Source: Channa striata
Taxonomy: Eukaryota; Chordata; Actinopteri; Anabantiformes; Channidae
Direction of reading: 5' to 3'
Assembly (NCBI GenBank): GCA_033026295.1
Contig: CM065174.1
Coordinates: 24,913,498 to 24,977,497, forward strand
DNA: 64,000 nucleotides
Part shown: one piece after another, positions 32,100-45,000 of the stretch
Position numbering within the stretch: position 1 is the stretch's first letter
How the letters are laid out: each line of letters begins with the position of its first letter
Notes under the pieces: generated by a model
Seen by the model: only the letters and a program-made list of their open reading frames with translations
Told to the model about the DNA's origin: nothing
The model's database searches: none
Translations under genes and position numbers: made by a program

Positions 32100-35000
32100 A
32101 TCGCCTTTTCTCAGCGAGAAAATGCTGTTTTGAATTCAAGCTTGTATTGAACAATTTCTGCACCAAACTCAAATAAAACTGTGTCTGCCTTCTTATTTAG
32201 CCTAAATCCAGTCAGCAGAACATAAAAACAAGCTTGTGGGATGTTTCCTTAAAAGACAGTAAATGCATGTAATTCAAGCATCCTTTTATGCTCGCAATCG
32301 CCTTTTCTCAGCGAGAAAATGCTGTTTTGAAGCCAATCGTGTATTGAACAATTTCTGCACCAAACTCAAATAAAACCGTGTCTGCCTTCTTATTTAGCGT
32401 AAATCCACTCAGGAGAGACTGAAAATAAGCTTGTGGGATGTTTCCTTAAAAGACAGTAAATGCATGTAATTCAAGCATCCTTTTATGCTCGCAATCGCCT
32501 TTTCTCAGCGAGAAAATGCTGTTTTGAAGCCAATCTTGTATTGAACAATTTCTGCACCAAAGTCAAATAAAACTGTGTCTGCCTTCTTATTTAGCCTAAA
32601 TCCAGGCAGCAGAACATAAAAACAAGCTTGTGGGATGTTTCCTTAAAAGACAGTAAATGCATGTAATTCAAGCATCCTTTTATGCTCGCAATCGCCTTTT
32701 CTCAGCGAGAAAATGCTGTTTTGAAGCCAAGCTTGTATTGAACAATTTCTGCCCCAAACTCAAATAAAACAGTGTCTGCCTTCTTATTTAGCCTAAATCC
32801 ACTAAGGAGAGACTGAAAATAAGCTTGTGGGATGTTTCCTTAAAAGACAGTAAATGCATGTAATTCAAGCATCCTTTTATGCTCGCAATCGCCTTTTCTC
32901 AGCGAGAAATGCTGTTTTGAAGCAAAGCTTGTATTGAACAATTTCTGCATCAAACTCAAATAAAACTGTGTCTGCCTTCTTATTTAGCCTAAATCCAGTC
33001 AGCAGAACATAAAAACAAGCTTGTGGCATGTTTCCTTAAAAGACAGTAAATGCATGTAATTCAAGCATCCTTTTATGCTCGCAATCGCCTTTTCTCAGCG
33101 AGAAAATGTTGTTTTGAAGCCAAGCTTGTATTGAACAATTTCTGCACCAAACTCAAATAAAACCGTGTCTGCCTTCTTATTTAGCCTAAATCCACTCAGG
33201 AGAGACTGAAAATAAGCTTGTGGGATGTTCCTTAAAAGACAGTAAATGCATGTAATTCAAGCATCCTTTTATGCTCGTTATCGCCTTTTCTAAGTGAGAA
33301 AATGCTGTTTTGAAGCCAATCTTGTATTGAACAATTTCTCCACCAAACTGAAATAAAACTGTGTCTGCCTTCTTATTTAGCCTAAATCCAGTCAGCAGAA
33401 CATAAAAACAAGCTTGTGGGATGTTTCATTAAAAGACATTAAATGCATGTAATTCAAGCATCCTTTTATGCTCGCAATCGTCTTTTCTCAGCAAGAAATG
33501 CTGTTTTTAAGCCAAGCTTGTATTGAACAATTTCTGCACCAAACTCAAATAAAACTGTGTCTGCCTTCTTATTTAGCCTAAATCCATTCAGGAGAGATTG
33601 AAAATAAGCTTGTGGGATGTTTCCTTAAAAGACAGTAAATGCATGTAATTCAAGCATCCTTTTACGCTCATAATCGCCTTTTCTCAGCGAGAAAATGCTG
33701 TTTTGAAGCCAAGCTTGTATTGAACAATTTCTGCACCAAACTCAAATAAAACTGTGTCTGCCTTCTTATTTAGCCTAAATCCAGTCAGCAGAACATAAAA
33801 ACAAGCTTGTGGGATGTTTCCTTAAAAGACAGTAAATGCATGTAATTCAAGCATCCTTTTATGCTCATAATCGCCTTTTCTCAGCGAGAAAATGCTGTTT
33901 TGAAGCCAATGGTGTATTGAACAATTTCTGCACCAAACTCAAATAAAACTGTGTCTGCCTTCTTATTTAGCCTAAATCCACTCAGGAGAGACTGAAAATA
34001 AGCTTGTGGATGTTTCCTTAAAAGACAGTAAATGCATGTAATTCAAGCATCCTTTTATGCTCGCAATCGCCTTTTCTCAGCGAGAAAATGCTGTTTTGAA
34101 GCCAATCTTGTATTGAACAATTTCTGCACCAAACTCAAATAAAACTGTGTCTGCCTTCTTATTTAGCCTAAATCCAGTCAGCAGAACATAAAAACAAGCT
34201 TGTGGCATGTTTCCTTAAAAGACAGTAAATGCATGTAATTCAAGCATCCTTTTATGCTCATAATCGCCTTTTCTCAGCGAGAAAATGCTGTTTTGAAGCC
34301 AAGCTTGTATTGAACAATTTCTGCACCAAACTCAAATAAAACCGTGTCTGCCTTCTTATTTAGCCTAAATCCACTAAGGAGAGACTGAAAATAAGCTTGT
34401 GGGATGTTCCCTTAAAAGACAGTAAATGCATGTAATTCAAGCATCCTTTTATGCTCGTTATCGCCTTTTCTAAGTGAGAAAATGCTGTTTTGAAGCCAAT
34501 CTTGTATTGAACAATTTCTCCACCAAACTGAAATAAAACTGTGTCTGCCTTCTTATTTAGCCTAAATCCAGTCAGCAGAACATAAAAACAAGCTTGTGGG
34601 ATGTTTCATTAAAAGACAGTAAATGCATGTAATTCAAGCATCCTTTTATGCTCGCAATCGTCTTTTCTCAGCAAGAAATGCTGTTTTGAAGCCAAGCTTG
34701 TATTGAACAATTTCTGCACCAAACTCAAATAAAACTGTGTCTGCCTTCTTATTTAGCCTAAATCCACTCAGGAGAGACTGAAAATAAGCTTGTGGGATGT
34801 TTCCTTAAAAGACAGTAAATGCATGTAATTCAAGCATCCTTTTATACTGCAATCGCCTTTTCTCAGCGAGAAATGCTGTTTTGAAGCAAAGCTTGTATTG
34901 AACAATTTCTGCACCAAACTCAAATAAAACTGTGTCTGCCTTCTTATTTAGCCTAAATCCATTCAGGAGAGATTGAAAATAAGCTTGTGGGATGTTTCCT

Positions 35001-37900
35001 TAAAAGACAGTAAATGCATGTAATTCAAGCATCCTTTTACGCTCGAATCGCCTTTTCTCAGCGAGAAAATGCTGTTTTGAAGCCAAGCTTGTATTGAACA
35101 ATTTCTGCACCAAAGTCAAATAAAACTGTGTCTGCCTTCTTATTTAGCCTAAATCCAGTCAGCAGAACATAAAAACAAGCTTGTGGGATGTTTCCTTAAA
35201 AGACAGTAAATGCATGTAATTCAAGCATCCTTTTATGCTCGCAATCGCCTTTTCTCAGCGAGAAAATGCTGTTTTGAAGCCAAGCTTGTATTGAACAATT
35301 TCTGCACCAAACTCAAATAAAACAGTGTCTGCCTTCTTATTTAGCCTAAATCCACTAAGGAGAGACTGAAAATAAGCTTGTGGGATGTTTCCTTAAAAGA
35401 CAGTAAATGCATGTAATTCAAGCATCCTTTTACGCTCGCAATCGCCTTTTCTCAGCGAGAAAAAGCTGTTTTGAAGCCAAGCTTGTATTGAACAATTTCT
35501 GCACCAAAGTCAAATAAAACTGTGTCTGCCTTCTTATTTAGCCTAAATCCAGTCAGCAGAACATAAAAACAAGCTTGTGGGATGTTTCCTTAAAAGACAG
35601 TAAATGCATGTAATTCAAGCATCCTTTTATGCTCGCAATCGCCTTTTCTCAGCAATAAAATGCTGTTTTGAAGCCAAGCTTGTATTGAACAATTTCTGCA
35701 CCAAACTCAAATAAAACTGTGTCTGCCTTCTTATTTAGCCTAAATCCACTCAGGAGAGACTGAAAATAAGCTTGTGGGATGTTTCCTTAAAAGACAGTAA
35801 ATGCATGTAATTCAAGCATCCTTTTATGCTCGTTATCGCCTTTTCTAAGTGAGAAAATGCTGTTTTGAAGCCAATCTTGTATTGAACAATTTCTCCACCA
35901 AACTGAAATAAAACTGTGTCTGCCTTCTTATTTAGCCTAAATCCAGTCAGCAGAACATAAAAACAAGCTTGTGGGATGTTTCCTTAAAAGACAGTAAATG
36001 CATGTAATTCAAGCATCCTTTTATGCTCAAATCGCCTTTTCTCAGCGAGAAATGCTGTTTTGAAGCAAAGCTTGTATTGAACAATTTCTGCACCAAACTC
36101 AAATAAAACTGTGTCTGCCTTCTTATTTAGCCTAAATCCAGTCAGCAGAACATAAAAACAAGCTTGTGGGATGTTTCTTTAAAAGACAGTAAATGCATGT
36201 AATTCAAGCATCCTTTTATGCTCGTTATCGCCTTTTCTCAGCGAGAAATGCTGTTTTGAAGCAAAGCTTGTAGTGAACAATTTCTGCACCAAACTCAAAT
36301 AAAACTGTGTCTGCCTTCTTATTTAGCCTAAATCCACTCAGGAGAGACTGAAAATAAGCTTGTGGGATGTTTCCTTAAAAGACAGTAAATGCATGTAATT
36401 CAAGCATCCTTTTATGCTCGCAATCGCCTTTTCTCAGCAAGAAATGCTGTTTTGAAGCCAAGCTTGTATTGAACAATTTCTGCACCAAAGTCAAATAAAA
36501 CTGTGTCTGTCTTCTTATTTAGCCTAAATCCAGTCAGCAGAACATAAAAACAAGCTTGTGGGATGTTTCCTTAAAAGACAGTAAATGCATGTAATTCAAG
36601 CATCCTTTTATGCTCATAATCGCCTTTTCTCAGCGAGAAAATGCTGTTTTGAAGCAAGCTTGTATTGAACAATTTCTGCACCAAACTCAAATAAAACTGT
36701 GTCTGCCTTCTTATTTAACCTAAATCCAATCAGCAGAACATAAAAACAACCTTGTTGCATGTTTCCTTAAAAGACAGTAAATGCATGTAATGCAAGCATC
36801 CTTTATGCTCGTTATCGGCTTTTCTCAGCGAGAAAATGCTGTTTTGAAGCCAAGCTTGTATTGAACAATTTCTGCACCAAAGTCAAATAAAACTGTGTCT
36901 GCCTTCTTATTTAGTCTAAATCCACTCAGGAGAGACTGAAAATAAGCTTGTGGGATGTTTCCTTAAAAGACAGTAAATGCATGTAATTCAAGCATCCTTT
37001 TATGCTCATAATCGCCTTTTCTCAGCGAGAAAAGGTGATTTGAAATAAGCTTGTATTGAACAATTTCTGCACCAAAGTCAAATAAAACTGTGTCTGTCTT
37101 CTTATTTAGCCTAAATCCAGTCAGCAGAACATAAAAACAAGCTTGTGGGATGTTTCCTTAAAAGACAGTAAATGCATGTAATTCAAGCATAATTTTATGC
37201 TCGCAATCGCCTTTTCTCAGCGAGAAAATGCTGTTTTGAAGCCAAGCTTGTATTGAACAATTTCTGCACCAAAGTCAAATAAAACTGTGTTTGCCTTCTT
37301 ATTTAGCCTAAATCCAGTCAGCAGAACATAAAAACAAGCTTGTTGGATGTTTCATTAAAAGACAGTAAATGCATGTAAATCAAGCATCCTTTTATGCTCG
37401 CAATCGCCTTTTCTCAGTGAGAAAAAGGTGATTTGAAGCCAAGCTTGTATTGAACAATTTCTGCACCAAAGTCAAATAAAACTGTGTCTGCCTTCTTATT
37501 TAGCCTAAATCCAGTCAGCAGAATATAAAAACAAGCTTGTGGGATTTTTCCTTAAAAGACAGTAAATGCATGTAATTCAAGCATCCTTTTATGCTCGTTA
37601 TTGCCTTTTCTCAGCGAGAAAATGCTGTTTTGAAGCCAAGCTTGTATTGAACAATTTCTGCACCAAACTCAAATAAAACTGTGTCTGCCTTCTTATTTAG
37701 CCTAAATCCACTCAGGAGAGACTGAATATAAGCTTGTGGGATGTTTCCTTAAAAGACAGTAAATGCATGTAATTCAAGCATCCTTTTATGCTCGCAATCG
37801 CCTTTTCTCAGCGAGAAATGCTGTTTTGAAGCCAAGCTTGTATTGAACAATTTCTGCACCAAAGTCAAATAAAACTGTGTCTGCCTTCTTATTTAGCCTA
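32100..37900 (+). repeat. Core duplicated domain, copy 1
   Basis: A block of about 30 monomers whose rare markers recur in the same order at 39.0-45.0 kb: 'ttgaattcaagc' (32132 / 39009), 'gccaatcgtgtattg' (32330 / 39210), 'cagcaataaaatg' (35651 / 42530), 'ctccaccaaactgaaat' with 'taagtgagaaaatg' (35850 / 43115), 'gtagtgaac' (36270 / 43532) and 'aagcataattttatgc' (37186 / 44263). Offsets vary between ~6.68 and ~7.27 kb in steps of whole monomers, so single units were gained or lost after duplication. Confidence 0.8.
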
Positions 37901-38999
37901 AATCCACTCAGGAGAGACTGAAAATAAGCTTGTGGGATGTTTCCTTAAAAGACAGTAAATGCATGTAATTCAAGCATCCTTTTATGCTCATAATCGCCTT
38001 TTCTCAGCGAGAAAATGCTGTTTTGAAGCCAAGCTTGTATTGAACAATTTCTGCACCAAAGTCAAATAAAACTGTGTTTGCCTTCTTATTTAGCCTAAAT
38101 CGAGTCAGCAGAATATAAAAACAAGCTTGTGGGATGTTTCCTTAAAAGACAGTAAATGCATGTAATTCAAGCATCCTTTTATGCTCGTTATTGCCTTTTC
38201 TCAGCGAGAAAATGCTGTTTTGAAGCCAAGCTTGGATTGAACAATTTCTGCACCAAAGTCAAATATAACCGTGTTTGCCTTCTTATTTAGCCTAAATCCA
38301 GTCAGCAGAACATAAAAACAAGCTTGTGGGATGTTTCATTAAAAGACAGTAAATGCATGTAATTCAAGCATCCTTTTATGCTCGTTATCGGCTTTTCTCA
38401 GCGAGAAAATGCTGTTTTGAAGCCAAGCTTGTATTGAACAATTTCTGCACCAAAGTCAAATAAAACTGTGTCTGCCTTCTTATTTAGCCTAAATCCACTC
38501 AGGAGAGACTGAAAATAAGCTTGTGGGATGTTTCCTTAAAAGACAGTAAATGCATGTAATTCAAGCATCCTTTTATGCTCGCAATCGCCTTTTCTCAGCG
38601 AGAAAATGCTGTTTTGAAGCCAAGCTTGTATTGAACAATTTCTGCACCAAAGTCAAATAAAACTGTGTTTGCCTTCTTATTTAGCCTAAATCCAGTCAGC
38701 AGAACAAAAAAACAAGCTTGTGGCATGTTTCCTTAAAAGACAGTAAATGCATGTAATTCAAGCATCCTTTTATGCCCGTTATCGCCTTTTCTCAGCGCGA
38801 AAACGCTGTTTTGAAGCCAAGCTTGTATTGAACAATTTCTGCACCAAAGTCAAATAAAACTGTGTCTGCCTTCTTATTTAGCCTAAATCCACTCAGGAGA
38901 GACTGAAAATAAGCTTGTGGGATGTTTCCTTAAAAGACAGTAAATGCATGTAATTCAAGCATCCTTTTATGCTCGCAATCGCCTTTTCTCAGCGAGAAA

Positions 39000-41900
39000 A
39001 TGCTGTTTTGAATTCAAGCTTGTATTGAACAATTTCTGCACCAAACTCAAATAAAACTGTGTCTGCCTTCTTATTTAGCCTAAATCCAGTCAGCAGAACA
39101 TAAAAACAAGCTTGTGGGATGTTTCCTTAAAAGACAGTAAATGCATGTAATTCAAGCATCCTTTTATGCTCGCAATCGCCTTTTCTCAGCGAGAAAATGC
39201 TGTTTTGAAGCCAATCGTGTATTGAACAATTTCTGCACCAAACTCAAATAAAACCGTGTCTGCCTTCTTATTTAGCGTAAATCCACTCAGGAGAGACTGA
39301 AAATAAGCTTGTGGGATGTTTCCTTAAAAGACAGTAAATGCATGTAATTCAAGCATCCTTTTATGCTCGCAATCGCCTTTTCTCAGCGAGAAAAGGCTGT
39401 TTTGAAGCCAATCTTGTATTGAACAATTTCTGCACCAAACTCAAATAAAACTGTGTCTGCCTTCTTATTTAGCCTAAATCCAGGCAGCAGAACATAAAAA
39501 CAAGCTTGTGGGATGTTTCCTTAAAAGACAGTAAATGCATGTAATTCAAGCATCCTTTTATGCTCGTTATCGCCTTTTCTCAGCGAGAAATGCTGTTTTG
39601 AAGCAAAGCTTGTATTGAACAATTTCTGCATCAAACTCAAATAAAACTGTGTCTGCCTTCTTATTTAGCCTAAATCCAGTTAGCAGAACATAAAAACAAG
39701 CTTGTGGCATGTTTCCTTAAAAGACAGTAAATGCATGTAATTCAAGCATCCTTTTATGCTCGCAATCGCCTTTTCTCAGCGAGAAAATGCTGTTTTGAAG
39801 CCAAGCTTGTATTGAACAATTTCTGCACCAAACTCAAATAAAACCGTGTCTGCCTTCTTATTTAGCCTAAATCCACTCAGGAGAGACTGAAAATAAGCTT
39901 GTGGGATGTTCCCTTAAAAGACAGTAAATGCATGTAATTCAAGCATCCTTTTATGCTCGCAATCGCCTTTTCTCAGCGAGAAAATGCTGTTTTGAAGCCA
40001 ATCTTGTATTGAACAATTTCTCCACCAAACTGAAATAAAACTGTGTCTGCCTTCTTATTTAGCCTAAATCCAGTCAGCAGAACATAAAAACAAGCTTGTG
40101 GGATGTTTCATTAAAAGACAGTAAATGCATGTAATTCAAGCATCCTTTTATGCTCGCAATCGTCTTTTCTCAGCAAGAAATGCTGTTTTGAAGCCAAGCT
40201 TGTATTGAACAATTTCTGCACCAAACTCAAATAAAACTGTGTCTGCCTTCTTATTTAGCCTAAATCCACTCAGGAGAGACTGAAAATAAGCTTGTGGGAT
40301 GTTTCCTTAAAAGACAGTAAATGCATGTAATTCAAGCATCCTTTTATGCTCGCAATCGCCTTTTCTCAGCGAGAAATGCTGTTTTGAAGCAAAGCTTGTA
40401 TTGAACAATTTCTGCACCAAACTCAAATAAAACTGTGTCTGCCTTCATATTTAGCCTAAATCCATTCAGGAGAGATTGAAAATAAGCTTGTGGGATGTTT
40501 CCTTAAAAGACAGTAAATGCATGTAATTCAAGCATCCTTTTACGCTCGCAATCGCCTTTTCTCAGCGAGAAAATGCTGTTTTGAAGCCAAGCTTGTATTG
40601 AACAATTTCTGCACAAAAGTCAAATAAAACTGTGTCTGCCTTCTTATTTAGCCTAAATCCACTCAGCAGAACATAAAAACAAGCTTGTGGGATGTTTCCT
40701 TAAAAGACAGTAAATGCATGTAATTCAAGCATCCTTTTATGCTCGCAATCGCCTTTTCTCAGCGAGAAAATGCTGTTTTGAAGCCAAGCTTGTATTGAAC
40801 AATTTCTGCCCCAAACTCAAATAAAACAGTGTCTGCCTTCTTATTTAGCGTAAATCCACTAAGGAGAGACTGAAAATAAGCTTGTGGGATGTTTCCTTAA
40901 AAGACAGTAAATGCATGTAATTCAAGCATCCTTTTATGCTCGCAATCGCCTTTTCTCAGCGAGAAAATGCTGTTTTGAAGCCAAGCTTGTATTGAACAAT
41001 TTCTGCCCCAAACTCAAATAAAACAGTGTCTGCCTTCTTATTTAGCCTAAATCCACTAAGGAGAGACTGAAAATAAGCTTGTGGGATGTTTCCTTAAAAG
41101 ACAGTAAATGCATGTAATTCAAGCATCCTTTTATGCTCGCAATCGCTTTTTCTAAGCGAGAAATGCTGTTTTGAAGCAAAGCTTGTATTGAACAATTTCT
41201 GCACCAAACTCAAATAAAACTGTGTCTGCCTTCTTATTTAGCCTAAATCCAGTCAGCAGAACATAAAAACAAGCTTGTGGCATGTTTCCTTAAAAGACAG
41301 TAAATGCATGTAATTCAAGCATCCTTTTATGCTCGCAATCGCCTTTTCTCAGCGAGAAAATGCTGTTTTGAAGCCAAGCTTGTATTGAACAATTTCTGCA
41401 CCAAACTCAAATAAAACCGTGTCTGCCTTCTTATTTAGCCTAAATCCACTAAGGAGAGACTGAAAATAAGCTTGTGGGATGTTCCCTTAAAAGACAGTAA
41501 ATGCATGTAATTCAAGCATCCTTTTATGCTCGTTATCGCCTTTTCTAAGTGAGAAAATGCTGTTTTGAAGCCAATCTTGTATTGAACAATTTCTCCACCA
41601 AACTGAAATAAAACTGTGTCTGCCTTCTTATTTAGCCTAAATCCAGTCAGCAGAACATAAAAACAAGCTTGTGGGATGTTTCATTAAAAGACAGTAAATG
41701 CATGTAATTCAAGCATCCTTTTATGCTCGCAATCGTCTTTTCTCAGCAAGAAATGCTGTTTTGAAGCCAAGCTTGTATTGAACAATTTCTGCACCAAACT
41801 CAAATAAAACTGTGTCTGCCTTCTTATTTAGCCTAAATCCACTCAGGAGAGACTGAAAATAAGCTTGTGGATGTTTCCTTAAAAGACAGTAAATGCATGT

Positions 41901-44900
41901 AATTCAAGCATCCTTTTATGCTCGCAATCGCCTTTTCTCAGCGAGAAATGCTGTTTTGAAGCAAAGCTTGTATTGAACAATTTCTGCACCAAACTCAAAT
42001 AAAACTGTGTCTGCCTTCTTATTTAGCCTAAATCCATTCAGGAGAGATTGAAAATAAGCTTGTGGGATGTTTCCTTAAAAGACAGTAAATGCATGTAATT
42101 CAAGCATCCTTTTACGCTCAAATCGCCTTTTCTCAGCGAGAAAATGCTGTTTTGAAGCCAAGCTTGTATTGAACAATTTCTGCACCAAAGTCAAATAAAA
42201 CTGTGTCTGCCTTCTTATTTAGCCTAAATCCAGTCAGCAGAACATAAAAACAAGCTTGTGGGATGTTTCCTTAAAAGACAGTAAATGCATGTAATTCAAG
42301 CATCCTTTTATGCTCGCAATCGCCTTTTCTCAGCGAGAAAATGCTGTTTTGAAGCCAAGCTTGTATTGAACAATTTCTGCACCAAACTCAAATAAAACAG
42401 TGTCTGCCTTCTTATTTAGCCTAAATCCACTAAGGAGAGACTGAAAATAAGCTTGTGGGATGTTTCCTTAAAAGACAGTAAATGCATGTAATTCAAGCAT
42501 CCTTTTATGCTCGCAATCGCCTTTTCTCAGCAATAAAATGCTGTTTTGAAGCCAAGCTTGTATTGAACAATTTCTGCACCAAACTCAAATAAAACTGTGT
42601 CTGCCTTCTTATTTAGCCTAAATCCACTCAGGAGAGACTGAAAATAAGCTTGTGGATGTTTCCTTAAAAGACAGTAAATGCATGTAATTCAAGCATCCTT
42701 TTATGCTCGCAATCGCCTTTTCTCAGCGAGAAATGCTGTTTTGAAGCAAAGCTTGTATTGAACAATTTCTGCACCAAACTCAAATAAAACTGTGTCTGCC
42801 TTCTTATTTAGCCTAAATCCAGTCAGCAGAACATAAAAACAAGCTTGTGGATGTTTCCTTAAAAGACAGTAAATGCATGTAATTCAAGCATCCTTTTATG
42901 CTCGTTATCGCCTTTTCTCAGCGAGAAATGCTGTTTTGAAGCAAAGCTTGTATTGAACAATTTCTGCACCAAACTCAAATAAAACTGTGTCTGCCTTCTT
43001 ATTTAGCCTAAATCCACTCAGGAGAGACTGAAAATAAGCTTGTGGGATGTTTCCTTAAAAGACAGTAAATGCATGTAATTCAAGCATCCTTTTATGCTCG
43101 TTATCGCCTTTTCTAAGTGAGAAAATGCTGTTTTGAAGCCAATCTTGTATTGAACAATTTCTCCACCAAACTGAAATAAAACTGTGTCTGCCTTCTTATT
43201 TAGCCTAAATCCAGTCAGCAGAACATAAAAACAAGCTTGTGGGATGTTTCCTTAAAAGACAGTAAATGCATGTAATTCAAGCATCCTTTTATGCTCGCAA
43301 TCGCCTTTTCTCAGCGAGAAATGCTGTTTTGAAGCAAAGCTTGTATTGAACAATTTCTGCACCAAACTCAAATAAAACTGTGTCTGCCTTCTTATTTAGC
43401 CTAAATCCAGTCAGCAGAACATAAAAACAAGCTTGTGGGATGTTTCTTTAAAAGACAGTAAATGCATGTAATTCAAGCATCCTTTTATGCTCGTTATCGC
43501 CTTTTCTCAGCGAGAAATGCTGTTTTGAAGCAAAGCTTGTAGTGAACAATTTCTGCACCAAACTCAAATAAAACTGTGTCTGCCTTCTTATTTAGCCTAA
43601 ATCCACTCAGGAGAGACTGAAAATAAGCTTGTGGGATGTTTCCTTAAAAGACAGTAAATGCATGTAATTCAAGCATCCTTTTATGCTCGTTATCGCCTTT
43701 TCTAAGTGAGAAAATGCTGTTTTGAAGCCAATCTTGTATTGAACAATTTCTCCACCAAACTGAAATAAAACTGTGTCTGCCTTCTTATTTAACCTAAATC
43801 CAATCAGCAGAACATAAAAACAACCTTGTTGCATGTTTCCTTAAAAGACAGTAAATGCATGTAATGCAAGCATCCTTTTATGCTCGTTATCGGCTTTTCT
43901 CAGCGAGAAAATGCTGTTTTGAAGCCAAGCTTGTATTGAACAATTTCTGCACCAAAGTCAAATAAAACTGTGTCTGCCTTCTTATTTAGCCTAAATCCAC
44001 TCAGGAGAGACTGAAAATAAGCTTGTGGGATGTTTCCTTAAAAGACAGTAAATGCATGTAATTCAAGCATCCTTTTATGCTCATAATCGCCTTTTCTCAG
44101 CGAGAAAAGGTGATTTGAAGCCAAGCTTGTATTGAACAATTTCTGCACCAAAGTCAAATAAAACTGTGTCTGTCTTCTTATTTAGCCTAAATCCAGTCAG
44201 CAGAACATAAAAACAAGCTTGTGGGATGTTTCCTTAAAAGACAGTAAATGCATGTAATTCAAGCATAATTTTATGCTCAATCGCCTTTTCTCAGCGAGAA
44301 AATGCTGTTTTGAAGCCAAGCTTGTATTGAACAATTTCTGCACCAAACTCAAATAAAACTGTGTCTGCCTTCTTATTTAGCCTAAATCTTGTCAGCAGAA
44401 CATAAAAATAAGCTTGTGGGATGTTTCCTTAAAAGACAGTAAATGCATGTAATTCAAGCATCCTTTTATGCTCGCAATCGCCTTTTCTCAGCGAGAAAAA
44501 GGTGATTTGAAGCCAAACTTGTATTGAACAATTTCTGCACCAAAGTCAAATAAAACTGTGTCTGCCTTCTTATTTAGCCTAAATCCAGTCAGCAGAATAT
44601 AAAAACAAGCTTGTGGGATGTTTCCTTAAAAGACAGTAAATGCATGTAATTCAAGCATCCTTTTATGCTCGTTATTGCCTTTTCTCAGCGAGAAAATGCT
44701 GTTTTGAAGCCAAGCTTGTATTGAACAATTTCTGCACCAAACTCAAATAAAACTGTGTCTGCCTTCTTATTTAGCCTAAATCCATTCAGGAGAGACTGAA
44801 TATAAGCTTGTGGATGTTTCCTTAAAAGACAGTAAATGCATGTAATTCAAGCATCCTTTTATGCTCATAAATCGCCTTTTCTCAGCGAGAAAATGCTGTT

Positions 44901-45000
44901 TTGAAGCCAAGCTTGTATTGAACAATTTCTGCACCAAAGTCAAATAAAACTGTGTTTGCCTTCTTATTTAGCCTAAATCCAGTCAGCAGAATATAAAAAC
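39000..45000 (+). repeat. Core duplicated domain, copy 2
   Basis: The partner of 32.1-37.9 kb, with the rare markers in the same order. Part of it (about 40.2-42.4 kb) also resembles 45.6-48.6 kb: 'cgctttttctaagcgag' occurs at 41143 and 46443, and 'ctgccccaaactc' with 'agcgtaaatccactaagg' occurs near 40808 and 45715. This suggests a third, rearranged copy extending to the gap. Confidence 0.75.
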
